Source of the DNA: JABGQS01 sp963674545
Lineage (GTDB): Bacteria; Bacillota; Clostridia; Christensenellales; SZUA-584
Direction of reading: 5' to 3'
Length of the DNA stretch: 64,000 bases
Assembly (NCBI GenBank): GCA_963674545.2
Contig: CAXXFB010000001.1
Coordinates: 1,674,001-1,738,000 of the forward strand
This document shows, piece after piece, positions 45,383-52,493 of the stretch (positions within the stretch are counted from its first letter, which is position 1; every line of letters begins with the position of its first letter). Position numbers and translations under genes: made by a program. The notes beneath the pieces were generated by a model that saw only the letters and a list, made by a program, of their open reading frames with translations, was not told where the DNA came from and made no database searches.

Positions 45383-46561
45383 TCATTTCCTAAGCTGCTG
45401 GCCAATTTCCAAAGAAGCCTGGTCAGCATACGTATTTATAAAAACATAATCTCCGTCTTGTGCAATGATATACACTGGAACCTTTTGGCCATCTGCCGTA
45501 ACAACATACTTAACTTCGTCGGTAGTTTTTACACAGTATGCCGGCACTCTCATGCCTTCCTGTACGTTGTAAAGCTTTGCAGTGACACGTCTTTCCCCCA
45601 AAAGGGGACCAATAGGGTCTCTTATCAGTATAGTATACACAAACCCGTCATTATTTTCAAGTATTGTCTTTTCGTATACGATTCCTGTCTGCTGCGAATC
45701 GAGATAATCTTCAAAAATCAAAGAGAAAACGTTCCCAACATATAGCTCCGGTATTTCCTCATCCGAATGCATCACAACATACCATTCGTTCTCGTTTACC
45801 ACCCTGTAAAGGGGTGTGATCCCCTGATCGTCGCTGCTTACCTCAATTGTTTTTCCCGCAGTTACTTCTTCGAGCATACTCTTTGTGAATTTGCCCAAAT
45901 TGTCTTTATTCATCAAGGCTTCGTTTCCGTCAAAATAGAAACTCACTCTCCCCGCTTCGTTTGCTGTTATAGACTGCCTCCACCCGGCGATAAGTTCTAA
46001 AAGCGCCTGCTCCTGTTTCAAATAGTCTGTGAGCTGGTTGTCGGGCATAACATTCCTAAGATATGTGCTTCGTTCCTCCAGAAGCTTTCTCATTTCCCTT
46101 TCCAGTGGAAGCAAGTCTATGCAGGCTCTCGATCGCACCGCAACGCTTATTTCCAACGCCTTTTCGTCTATTCTTGCATTTATATCATTTAACTGTTCGT
46201 CTATTATGCCTTCTCTTATAACGTTCGCTTCATATTCAAGTATGGTCTTTTGGAGGTCTAACAGGTCTGAATATGTTGATTCGTTATATCCCCATTCGTA
46301 TACTTCAACTATAGGATCGCCGATCTGTACATATTCGCCTTCTTCTGCAATGAAACTGGTCTTTCCGTAATTCTTTGCCTGATAAACAACCTCATCTCTT
46401 ACGACCAGCACATCATACTTTGCAGTAAACTCTGTACTTGCCCATTCGACGCTAACAAGCTGTTTGCTCTGTATAACAAGTACCGTAGTCACCACAACAG
46501 CCGCTATGATAAGTGCTAATATAATAAAGAATCTTAATTTTGGTCTACGCCGTGTCTCCAT
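45383..46561 (-). CDS. HlyD-like membrane-fusion protein of the sepF cluster
   Basis: One membrane segment near residues 10-28 is followed by a biotinyl-lipoyl-like hairpin region with EEGEYVQIGDPIVEV and a coiled-coil stretch (about 80-175). This is the adaptor architecture of HlyD proteins. Proteins of this type sit in the yggS-sepF cluster of many Clostridia, with no associated ABC transporter, and the function is unknown. The C-terminal LRK follows a conserved YVFINTY segment. Confidence 0.85.
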   Translation of the reverse strand: METRRRPKLRFFIILALIIAAVVVTTVLVIQSKQLVSVEWASTEFTAKYDVLVVRDEVVYQAKNYGKTSFIAEEGEYVQIGDPIVEVYEWGYNESTYSDLLDLQKTILEYEANVIREGIIDEQLNDINARIDEKALEISVAVRSRACIDLLPLEREMRKLLEERSTYLRNVMPDNQLTDYLKQEQALLELIAGWRQSITANEAGRVSFYFDGNEALMNKDNLGKFTKSMLEEVTAGKTIEVSSDDQGITPLYRVVNENEWYVVMHSDEEIPELYVGNVFSLIFEDYLDSQQTGIVYEKTILENNDGFVYTILIRDPIGPLLGERRVTAKLYNVQEGMRVPAYCVKTTDEVKYVVTADGQKVPVYIIAQDGDYVFINTYADQASLEIGQQLRK

Positions 46562-46608
46562 GTCTTCCCCTTTTCGCTAACTCTGACTCTATATTACTTC
46601 TCCATTTT

Positions 46609-46663
46609 AAAAAAAAAATCCTTTATAAATAAAAGAGTTTAGAACTCTGATTATCTATAAAGG
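46609..46663 (-). terminator. Terminator after the second RsbW-type ATPase gene
   Basis: On the minus strand an outer stem CCTTTATA / TATAAAGG encloses an inner AGAGTT / AACTCT hairpin, followed by ten T residues. It lies 28 bases past the stop. Confidence 0.85.
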
Positions 46664-46690
46664 TTAAAATTATTAACTGTATAAAAACTT

Positions 46691-47107
46691 TTACAAAGCT
46701 ATATTCACCTCTACGGAATTGCCGTTTCCGAAGTATTTTACCGTATCGCAGAAAGCATCCACGAGCATCAGCCCCCTGCCGCCCTCAGAATAAAGCCTTT
46801 TTTCGTCTATCGGCTCTTTCAGGCTCTTGTGGGTATATTCATACTCGAATCCCTGTCCATTGTCCTTCACACGAATCCTTACTTTATCTTCTTTAGCGAA
46901 AACACTTAGTACAACAGTCTGCTTACCTTTTGGTTTTGCGTGATCGAAACAGTTGACTAAAAGCTCGTTCATCACGAGTTTAATCTCATATTTTCTTGCA
47001 TCGCTCAGCGTAAGGTACTTTTCAATACCGCTCATAACGCCGTTTATAGCAATCTTGATATCTTCAATTTCTGTCAATATATATTCTCTTATATAGTCCA
47101 TTTTCAT
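46691..47107 (-). CDS. RsbW/SpoIIAB-type ATP-binding protein (intact GHKL kinase site)
   Basis: This 138-residue protein has a full GHKL ATPase fold. Its N-box is MNELLVNCFDHA (E48, N52), the G1 box is DNGQG at 82-86, and the G2 box is GGRGLML near 109-115. These are the features of anti-sigma serine kinases. It lies just downstream of the sigma gene but behind its own sigma-B-type promoter, so it is likely a feedback anti-sigma or a kinase for the RsbV-like antagonist. It could also regulate another target. Confidence 0.85.
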   Translation of the reverse strand: MKMDYIREYILTEIEDIKIAINGVMSGIEKYLTLSDARKYEIKLVMNELLVNCFDHAKPKGKQTVVLSVFAKEDKVRIRVKDNGQGFEYEYTHKSLKEPIDEKRLYSEGGRGLMLVDAFCDTVKYFGNGNSVEVNIAL

Positions 47108-47183
47108 TCAAACACCAAATCCATAAGTTTTGTATGGCATTAAAAGCCGTTGCACTGCAACATTACCGTTGCTCAATATTAAT

Positions 47184-47211
47184 ATACCCAGCTTTGACAG
47201 AAGTTAAACCT
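47184..47211 (-). promoter_or_regulatory. Sigma-B-type promoter of the second RsbW-like gene, overlapping the sigma stop codon
   Basis: AGGTTTAA, 14 bases, GGGTAT on the minus strand. This matches the Bacillus sigma-B consensus rGGwTTrA-N14-GGgtAt at every defined position. The -35 box includes the TAA stop of the sigma gene (47204-47206). Confidence 0.8.
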
Positions 47212-47947
47212 GATTTTGATAGATATTACGTAATTTCTCTAATATTTTTCTTTCGACTCTAGAAACGTACATCTGAGAGACACCGAGTTTCACAGCAACT
47301 TCCCTCTGGCTCTTTTCATATACGTATCTGTACTTTACCAATTGTTTTTCAACATCGTTTAAATGTGTCATACAATATTTAATAAAATCCCTGTTTTCAA
47401 CACGCTCAAACTCATCATCCGTCTTGCCGACGATACGCATAAGCTTGACATCTTCGCTGTCAGATATCGCAGAATCTAGCGAAGATGCATATGCTGCACT
47501 CTGTGTCTCCATAAGCTCCAGCACACGCTCTACCTCTATGCCAAGGTATATCGCTATATCTTCCGGTTTCACTTTCCTTCCGTTCTCGCTCCGCAGCACT
47601 TCTTTTGCATCTTCCATTTTTCTTATAAGCTCGCTGTCACGCCTGGAGATGCGTATCATGCGTGTCTTGTCCCTGAAATAGTTCTTTATCTCACCAACGA
47701 GCGTAGGCGTCGCAAAGCTAGAGAACTTAATGCCGCGCATGTTCTCAAACCTGTCGACTGCTTTAACAAGCGCTAAAGAGGCAACCTGAAAAAGGTCGTC
47801 ATATTCCACACCACGCCCAACGAATTTTTTTGCTACGATCTCTGCAATGTAAAGATATTTTTTTAAAATGCACTCTTTGAGCACGTCGCTTTTTTCTTTT
47901 TCATAAAGTTCAAAAAGCTCGTGTTCACTTAAGTTCTCATACTGCAT
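47204..47947 (-). CDS. sigB: RNA polymerase sigma factor, SigB/SigF/SigG family
   Basis: The 247-residue sigma-70 family protein has region 2 (YDDLFQVASLALVKAVDRFE then FSSFATPTLVGEIKNYFRDK), region 3 and a region 4 HTH (QREVAVKLGVSQMYVSRVERK). Its order with an RsbV-like and an RsbW-like gene upstream, and a sigma-B-type promoter after it, favour a SigB-like general stress role over sporulation SigF. There is no SpoIIAA/AB-specific or spore context in the window. It follows the degenerate RsbW gene by 16 bases. Confidence 0.85.
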   Translation of the reverse strand: MQYENLSEHELFELYEKEKSDVLKECILKKYLYIAEIVAKKFVGRGVEYDDLFQVASLALVKAVDRFENMRGIKFSSFATPTLVGEIKNYFRDKTRMIRISRRDSELIRKMEDAKEVLRSENGRKVKPEDIAIYLGIEVERVLELMETQSAAYASSLDSAISDSEDVKLMRIVGKTDDEFERVENRDFIKYCMTHLNDVEKQLVKYRYVYEKSQREVAVKLGVSQMYVSRVERKILEKLRNIYQNQV

Positions 47948-47963
47948 TTACAGACCCCAAAAA

Positions 47964-48329
47964 CTAATCTTTATATATAATGATATTTGTAAGCATATCA
48001 TTCTTGCGCTCAAGCTCACACCTGTCTACCAGCGCTTCAAGCAAATACTGGCTAAGCTCGCTGTTATCTTCAGAATCTTCAGACTTTCCAGCAGACTGCT
48101 TTGCGCTAAAAGCAACACAAAAGCTTTCGCCTGTAGTTATAGTCACTTCGATATCCTGTGGATTTTCTGCCAGAAGCAGCGTACACGCCTCTGCACTTGC
48201 AACTTTCATATCTTCTATCTCATCAAAAGAAAAATCTGCACGCTGTGCAACGGCAGAAACGAGCAGCCTTACGGCCAGAATATAATCGGGCTTTGCAGGA
48301 ACGCTCAAAAAAACTTTATCTTTGTTCAC
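47964..48329 (-). CDS. rsbW: Degenerate RsbW-like anti-sigma factor
   Basis: The first 50 residues follow RsbW closely (VPAKPDYILAVRLLVSAVA and FDEIEDMKVASAEACT). The N-box asparagine, expected after SEACT, is replaced by leucine (L51), and the DxGxG and GGxGLxL ATP-binding boxes are missing; residues 75-95 are a Ser/Glu/Asp-rich stretch instead. The protein is 121 residues, against about 160 for B. subtilis RsbW. It may bind the sigma factor without being able to phosphorylate. It overlaps rsbV by 4 bases. Confidence 0.8.
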   Translation of the reverse strand: MNKDKVFLSVPAKPDYILAVRLLVSAVAQRADFSFDEIEDMKVASAEACTLLLAENPQDIEVTITTGESFCVAFSAKQSAGKSEDSEDNSELSQYLLEALVDRCELERKNDMLTNIIIYKD

Positions 48330-48646
48330 TGCTCGCTCACCTCGATCACGAAAATTTTGTCAAGACCGGTAAGGGTGAATATTTTTGCTATATATGGTTT
48401 AAGATTTATTATGTTTATTGATTTGTCCTGTTCCTTGACTCTTTTGAGTGCGTTTACAAGTACGCCCAGTCCTGTGGAATCTATATACTTTAAATTAGTA
48501 CAGTCGAGAATTATATCCGCAGATTTTTCTGCTATCAATGCTTGCAGCTCACTCTTTAAGCTGTCCGCATTGTAGATGTCTACCTCGCCATAAAGGTTGA
48601 CATCCCACCTTTGATTTTTCTCATCATAACCAGCATCCAAAAGCAT
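48326..48646 (-). CDS. rsbV: RsbV-like STAS anti-sigma factor antagonist
   Basis: The 106-residue STAS protein has the phosphorylation segment LKYIDSTGLGVLV with S57 as the expected phosphoserine. Unphosphorylated, such proteins capture the anti-sigma and release the sigma factor. It heads the rsbV-rsbW-sigB run and its stop overlaps the next start (ATGA). The site upstream is GGGGGAAAGC. Confidence 0.9.
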   Translation of the reverse strand: MLLDAGYDEKNQRWDVNLYGEVDIYNADSLKSELQALIAEKSADIILDCTNLKYIDSTGLGVLVNALKRVKEQDKSINIINLKPYIAKIFTLTGLDKIFVIEVSEQ

Positions 48647-48677
48647 ATGCTTTCCCCCTTAAACCTCATATTGAAAT

Positions 48678-48707
48678 ATTATATCACATCAGGAAAGTAA
48701 TTCCCAA
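48678..48707 (-). promoter_or_regulatory. Sigma-A-like promoter of rsbV-rsbW-sigB
   Basis: TTGGGA, 18 bases, TATAAT on the minus strand. No sigma-B-type promoter is visible here. Confidence 0.55.
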
Positions 48708-48725
48708 TCTATTTATTTCAGCCTA

Positions 48726-49649
48726 TCAAACGGTTTTTATACGTTTGTCTATCCATGAAATTATATCATTATAAACTTTTCTTTTGTCCTTTTCGTTCAA
48801 TATCTCGTGACGCATTCCTTCATACACCTTGAATGTTATATCCTCATGATCCTTAAAATCTTTGACATCTTTCTTTACGGCCGACAGTTTGTTACCGCCC
48901 ATAGTATCAAATTCTCCGGAAGCTATGAGCACAGGCAGCTTCATCGGTATTGCAGCAAAAGTTTCCTTTTTTGCCGCCAGCCTTGTGCCTCCAAGAAGCT
49001 CGTAAGCAAATTCCGCCGTTATGGTGTTGCCGCACATCTCATCTGCCACGTATTTGTCTATTACATCCTGATCAGCGCTTATGAACTCGCAACCTTTATC
49101 GCCTTTGAAAGGCTTGTTCAGCGTTCCGAAAATAAGCGCATGCATGAGCCTGGATTTTTTCCTTCTCCCAAATAAAAGCATCTGTATTTTCGCAAGCAAG
49201 CGTACTATAACTATAAGAACCGGATTCACCCTTCCCGTTCCGGTAAGAATAAGCCCGGCAAGCTCGCTGCCGTATTTTGAAGCATAGGCCCTCGACATCA
49301 AGCTTCCCATGCTGTGCCCCAGTAGGAATACCGGCAGACCCGGATTTTCTTCTTTTATTATTTGTGTGAGTTTGTGCAGTTCCTCGACCGCAAGTAAAAA
49401 TCCTCCGCTTGAATCAGAAAGATAGCCGATATTTTCAATACGGCCTGCTGTCTTTCCCTGTCCCCGGATATCATTTGCATAAACGCTGATGCCTTCGTCC
49501 GCCATTGTCTTTGCAAAGTCGTCATACCTCTTGGCATGTTCCACAGCACCATGAGCAATCTGTAATACCGCCTTTGGATGCTCTGCTTCCCACTTGTATG
49601 CAAAATTGACTGTCCCGTCCGAAGAATTGAAGTTTATTATTTTTGTCAT
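48726..49649 (-). CDS. Alpha/beta hydrolase, monoacylglycerol lipase/lysophospholipase-like
   Basis: The 307-residue protein has an alpha/beta hydrolase core with oxyanion-hole HG in QIAHGAVEH, the nucleophile elbow GHSMGS near 112, a catalytic aspartate in SGEFDTMGG and a late histidine in GMRHEILNE. The serine hydrolase_4 pattern fits lipase/lysophospholipase members. The ATG at 49649 is preferred to 49676 (GTGGAG upstream). It diverges from glpP. Confidence 0.88.
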   Translation of the reverse strand: MTKIINFNSSDGTVNFAYKWEAEHPKAVLQIAHGAVEHAKRYDDFAKTMADEGISVYANDIRGQGKTAGRIENIGYLSDSSGGFLLAVEELHKLTQIIKEENPGLPVFLLGHSMGSLMSRAYASKYGSELAGLILTGTGRVNPVLIVIVRLLAKIQMLLFGRRKKSRLMHALIFGTLNKPFKGDKGCEFISADQDVIDKYVADEMCGNTITAEFAYELLGGTRLAAKKETFAAIPMKLPVLIASGEFDTMGGNKLSAVKKDVKDFKDHEDITFKVYEGMRHEILNEKDKRKVYNDIISWIDKRIKTV

Positions 49650-49689
49650 ATGCCACACACACTCCACTGCCGACATTCTACCATATATT

Positions 49690-49719
49690 TTGCAATATCT
49701 GCAAGCCTCATGCTATAAT
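49690..49719 (+). promoter_or_regulatory. Sigma-A promoter of glpP
   Basis: TTGCAA, 18 bases ending in TGC, TATAAT (extended -10), about 27 bases before the ATG. Confidence 0.7.
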
Positions 49720-49745
49720 AAATATACTATTAAAAAGGAGCTTTT

Positions 49746-50309
49746 ATGCACGAATTTATCGAAACAATAAAAGATAATCCTATAATTGCCGCAGTCCATA
49801 CACAAGAGAGCCTCGAAACGGCCGTTGCGCTTGGCGTACCGACGATCTTTTTACTCAATACAGACATCTTTTCTTCAAAAGCTCTTGTAGATTTTGCAAG
49901 AAAAAATGACCGTAACGTCTTTTTGCATATGGACCTTATCGACGGCCTTGCAACAGGTGCAAAAGCGCTCGATTACGTTCAGAAAAGAATAAAACCCAGC
50001 GGGATAATAAGCACTAAAAGCTCGCTTATCAAGTACGCAAGAGAGCATGGTATATTCTGTGTCCAGCGTTTTTTTATGGTAGACAGCGCTTCATACGGCC
50101 AGGCCGTTAAAGAAGCACGCAGGACAAAACCGTCAATGATAGAGCTCATGCCGGGTATCGTTCCCCGTATAATAGAACGCTTCACAAACGAAATCAAGAT
50201 CCCTGTCATAGCAGGAGGAATGGTAACGGAATCTAAACAAGTAATAGATGCACTTTCAAGCGGCGCCATAGGCATATCCACCGGCGCAAAAAATCTCTGG
50301 AAGGAATAA
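49746..50309 (+). CDS. glpP: Glycerol-3-phosphate-responsive antiterminator GlpP
   Basis: GlpP binds glycerol-3-phosphate and nascent glp leader RNA to stop early termination. The 187 residues are a TIM-like barrel with FLHMDLIDGLATG near 58-70, IISTKSSLIKYA and ELMPGIVPRII, all typical of the family. It is preceded by AAGGAG and followed 4 bases later by the AckA homologue, so they form one operon. The glp dehydrogenase-like genes are 6.5 kb away. Confidence 0.93.
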   Translation: MHEFIETIKDNPIIAAVHTQESLETAVALGVPTIFLLNTDIFSSKALVDFARKNDRNVFLHMDLIDGLATGAKALDYVQKRIKPSGIISTKSSLIKYAREHGIFCVQRFFMVDSASYGQAVKEARRTKPSMIELMPGIVPRIIERFTNEIKIPVIAGGMVTESKQVIDALSSGAIGISTGAKNLWKE

Positions 50310-50313
50310 CTAC

Positions 50314-51495
50314 ATGATAATATTCGTACTCAACTGCGGCAGCTCATCCATCAAATACAAGATATATAAGATGCCGGAAGGAAAGACTCTGATCAGCGGC
50401 GGAGTTGCACGCATTGGTTATGACGACGCTAAGTTCATTTTCGAAGCAAAAAGTAAAATAGAAAAGATACAGCCGATAGCCGATCACGAGCAGGGCATAG
50501 ACCTGCTTCTTAAAACTATCGAAGAACAGCAGATGAATACCGGTATCAGTCTCTCCGATATAGACGCCGCCGGACACCGAGTAGTTCAGGGCGGCAGCAA
50601 AATGAACGTCTCACGCGTCGTAGATAGCAATATCATAGAATACATAGAAAGCATTGCAGCTCTTGCACCGCTTCACAACCCCAACCACCTTAAAGGTATC
50701 CGAGCCGTAAACAAGCTGCTGCCGCAATTGCCACAGGTCGTGGTTTTCGACAACGGTTATCATACCACCATCCCCGAGCACGTATATACATATGGACTCA
50801 ACTATGAAATAGCGCAGCGTCTTCAGATACGTAAATACGGTTTTCACGGAATTGCTTTCCGCAGCATGATAGCAAAAGCACAGGCTCTGCTGGGCGAAGA
50901 CCTCTCAGACAAAAAAATCGTCAACATGATGCTTGGAAGCGGCACGACCGCCAACGCCACCATAGACGGCAAGTCTTTTGAAGTGAGCACCGGCTTTACT
51001 CCGCAGGAAGGTCTTATACAGTCTTCCCGTGCAGGAGACATGGATACAACCGCAGTTCTTTATATGATGAACGAAGACAACCTAACTACAGCGCAGGCGG
51101 ACGATATACTCAACAAGCAGAGCGGATGGAGCGGCATGAGCGGTATGGGACTGGATATGTACGATATCATCGTAGCCGCAAAGCAGGGCAACAAGCGGGC
51201 ACAGCTCACAGTCGATGCGGTCACCCACCGCTTCAAAAAATACATCGGCGCATACGCAGCGGTCATGGGTGGCATAGACCTTCTTATATTCTCCGGCGGC
51301 GTGGGCGAAAACTCTGCTGACATCCGTGCGGGTATATGCAGAGGATTAGAGTTTCTTGGCATAGAGCTAAACGAAGAAGCTAACTCAAACGGCAACGGTG
51401 AGCGAATTTTAAGTATCGGCAGAGTTAAGGTTATGGTCGTAAACGCAGACGAAGAGCAAATGATAGCTAAAGACACATATGAGCTGCTAAAATAG
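50314..51495 (+). CDS. Acetate kinase family protein with altered active-site motif
   Basis: The 393 residues are colinear with AckA, which converts acetyl phosphate and ADP to acetate and ATP. N7 (VLNCGSSS), R89 (GHRVVQGG), H121 (APLHNP), D146 (VFDNGYH), H178 (YGFHG), R239 (SSRAGD) and the C-terminal EEQMIAKDT match. The HLGNG motif is instead MLGSG at 206-210, so the histidine is methionine and the asparagine serine. The usual FTAGIGENS is FSGGVGENS. A divergent paralogue with another acyl-phosphate substrate is plausible; it is coupled to glpP, not pta. Confidence 0.85.
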   Translation: MIIFVLNCGSSSIKYKIYKMPEGKTLISGGVARIGYDDAKFIFEAKSKIEKIQPIADHEQGIDLLLKTIEEQQMNTGISLSDIDAAGHRVVQGGSKMNVSRVVDSNIIEYIESIAALAPLHNPNHLKGIRAVNKLLPQLPQVVVFDNGYHTTIPEHVYTYGLNYEIAQRLQIRKYGFHGIAFRSMIAKAQALLGEDLSDKKIVNMMLGSGTTANATIDGKSFEVSTGFTPQEGLIQSSRAGDMDTTAVLYMMNEDNLTTAQADDILNKQSGWSGMSGMGLDMYDIIVAAKQGNKRAQLTVDAVTHRFKKYIGAYAAVMGGIDLLIFSGGVGENSADIRAGICRGLEFLGIELNEEANSNGNGERILSIGRVKVMVVNADEEQMIAKDTYELLK

Positions 51496-51517
51496 TATAA
51501 TTAAAAACAGAAGCCAG

Positions 51518-51546
51518 ACAAGAGCGCTACTGCTCTTGTTTTTTTA
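51518..51546 (+). terminator. Terminator after the AckA homologue
   Basis: ACAAGAGC / GCTCTTGT (8 bp, 6-base loop) followed by T7 on the plus strand, 22 bases past the stop. Confidence 0.9.
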
Positions 51547-51560
51547 TAAACAAAAACCGT

Positions 51561-51589
51561 TTGACAATTTGAATAATACGACATATAAT
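51561..51589 (+). promoter_or_regulatory. Consensus sigma-A promoter of the DUF2087 regulator
   Basis: Perfect TTGACA, 17 bases, perfect TATAAT. Confidence 0.9.
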
Positions 51590-51634
51590 CTATTCGTCTA
51601 TTATATTAACAAACATATATTGTGGAGGTTTGTT

Positions 51635-52420
51635 TTGAAGCGCGATGAATATTTTTGGAACACTGATATTAAAGAGCTGAAGAATGGTTATTACTACAAT
51701 TCTGATACCGATTCATACGACTGCCTCATCTGCGGAGAGAGCTTTGAATATGGCAGGATATTCGAAATCAGCGGTAGTCTCTATGAAGCCGAAAAAGCTA
51801 CTAAGCTTCATATTGCACAAAAGCACAAGTCGGTTTTTCACTACATACTCAGCATGAGCAAGTCCTACAACGGACTTACCGACAATCAGAAAGCCATGCT
51901 GGAAATGCTGTATTCCGGGCTTTCCGACAAAGAGATATTGCAAAACACAGATGCAACCAGTACATCAACGATAAGGAACCAGCGTTTTGCTTTCAGAGAA
52001 AAATACAAACAGGCAAAAATTACAGTCACTATGATGGAGCTGCTTGAAGAAAAGCGTGAGCAGCTGAAAAACAACCCTAAAGAGGAGTCAGATATGCTTA
52101 TTGATATACACAAATCCGCAACAAACGTAGACGAGCGTTATTCAATAACACAGGCGGAAAAGCAAGCTGTGATTTCACGCTATTTTGACGAAAACAACCA
52201 ACTGCTTATAAAGGATTTCCCGTCTAAGGAGAAAAAAAAGATAATAATACTCCAGCACATTGCGCAGGAGTTTGACAACAATAAAGAATATAATGAAAAG
52301 CAAGTTAACGAGGTATTAATGCAGTTCTTTGATGACTACGTAACAGTACGCCGCTATATGATAGAATACGGCTTCATGGAAAGAAACAAAGACTGTTCGG
52401 TTTACAGGGTGAAAGAGTAG
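51635..52420 (+). CDS. Zinc-finger/HTH regulator with DUF2087 domain
   Basis: The 261-residue protein begins with a C2H2-like zinc finger (C30, C33, H59, H64). A LuxR-type helix-turn-helix follows at about 78-110 (LSDKEILQNTDATSTSTIRN). The C-terminal 75 residues (from about 185, YFDENNQLLIKDFPSKEKKK) match DUF2087, found at the end of small bacterial regulators. The TTG start at 51635 has GTGGAGG 6 bases upstream; an upstream ATG at 51536 would overlap the promoter and terminator. It may regulate the next gene. Confidence 0.82.
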   Translation: MKRDEYFWNTDIKELKNGYYYNSDTDSYDCLICGESFEYGRIFEISGSLYEAEKATKLHIAQKHKSVFHYILSMSKSYNGLTDNQKAMLEMLYSGLSDKEILQNTDATSTSTIRNQRFAFREKYKQAKITVTMMELLEEKREQLKNNPKEESDMLIDIHKSATNVDERYSITQAEKQAVISRYFDENNQLLIKDFPSKEKKKIIILQHIAQEFDNNKEYNEKQVNEVLMQFFDDYVTVRRYMIEYGFMERNKDCSVYRVKE

Positions 52421-52436
52421 CATTATATGTTAACAT

Positions 52437-52466
52437 TTGTACTTTAACCCAACAATTTGCTATAAT
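52437..52466 (+). promoter_or_regulatory. Sigma-A promoter of the KAP-like NTPase
   Basis: TTGTAC, 18 bases, TATAAT, with GGAGG 27 bases before the ATG. Confidence 0.7.
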
Positions 52467-52493
52467 ATTGTTAGTATTGTTGGAGGTAAGAAT

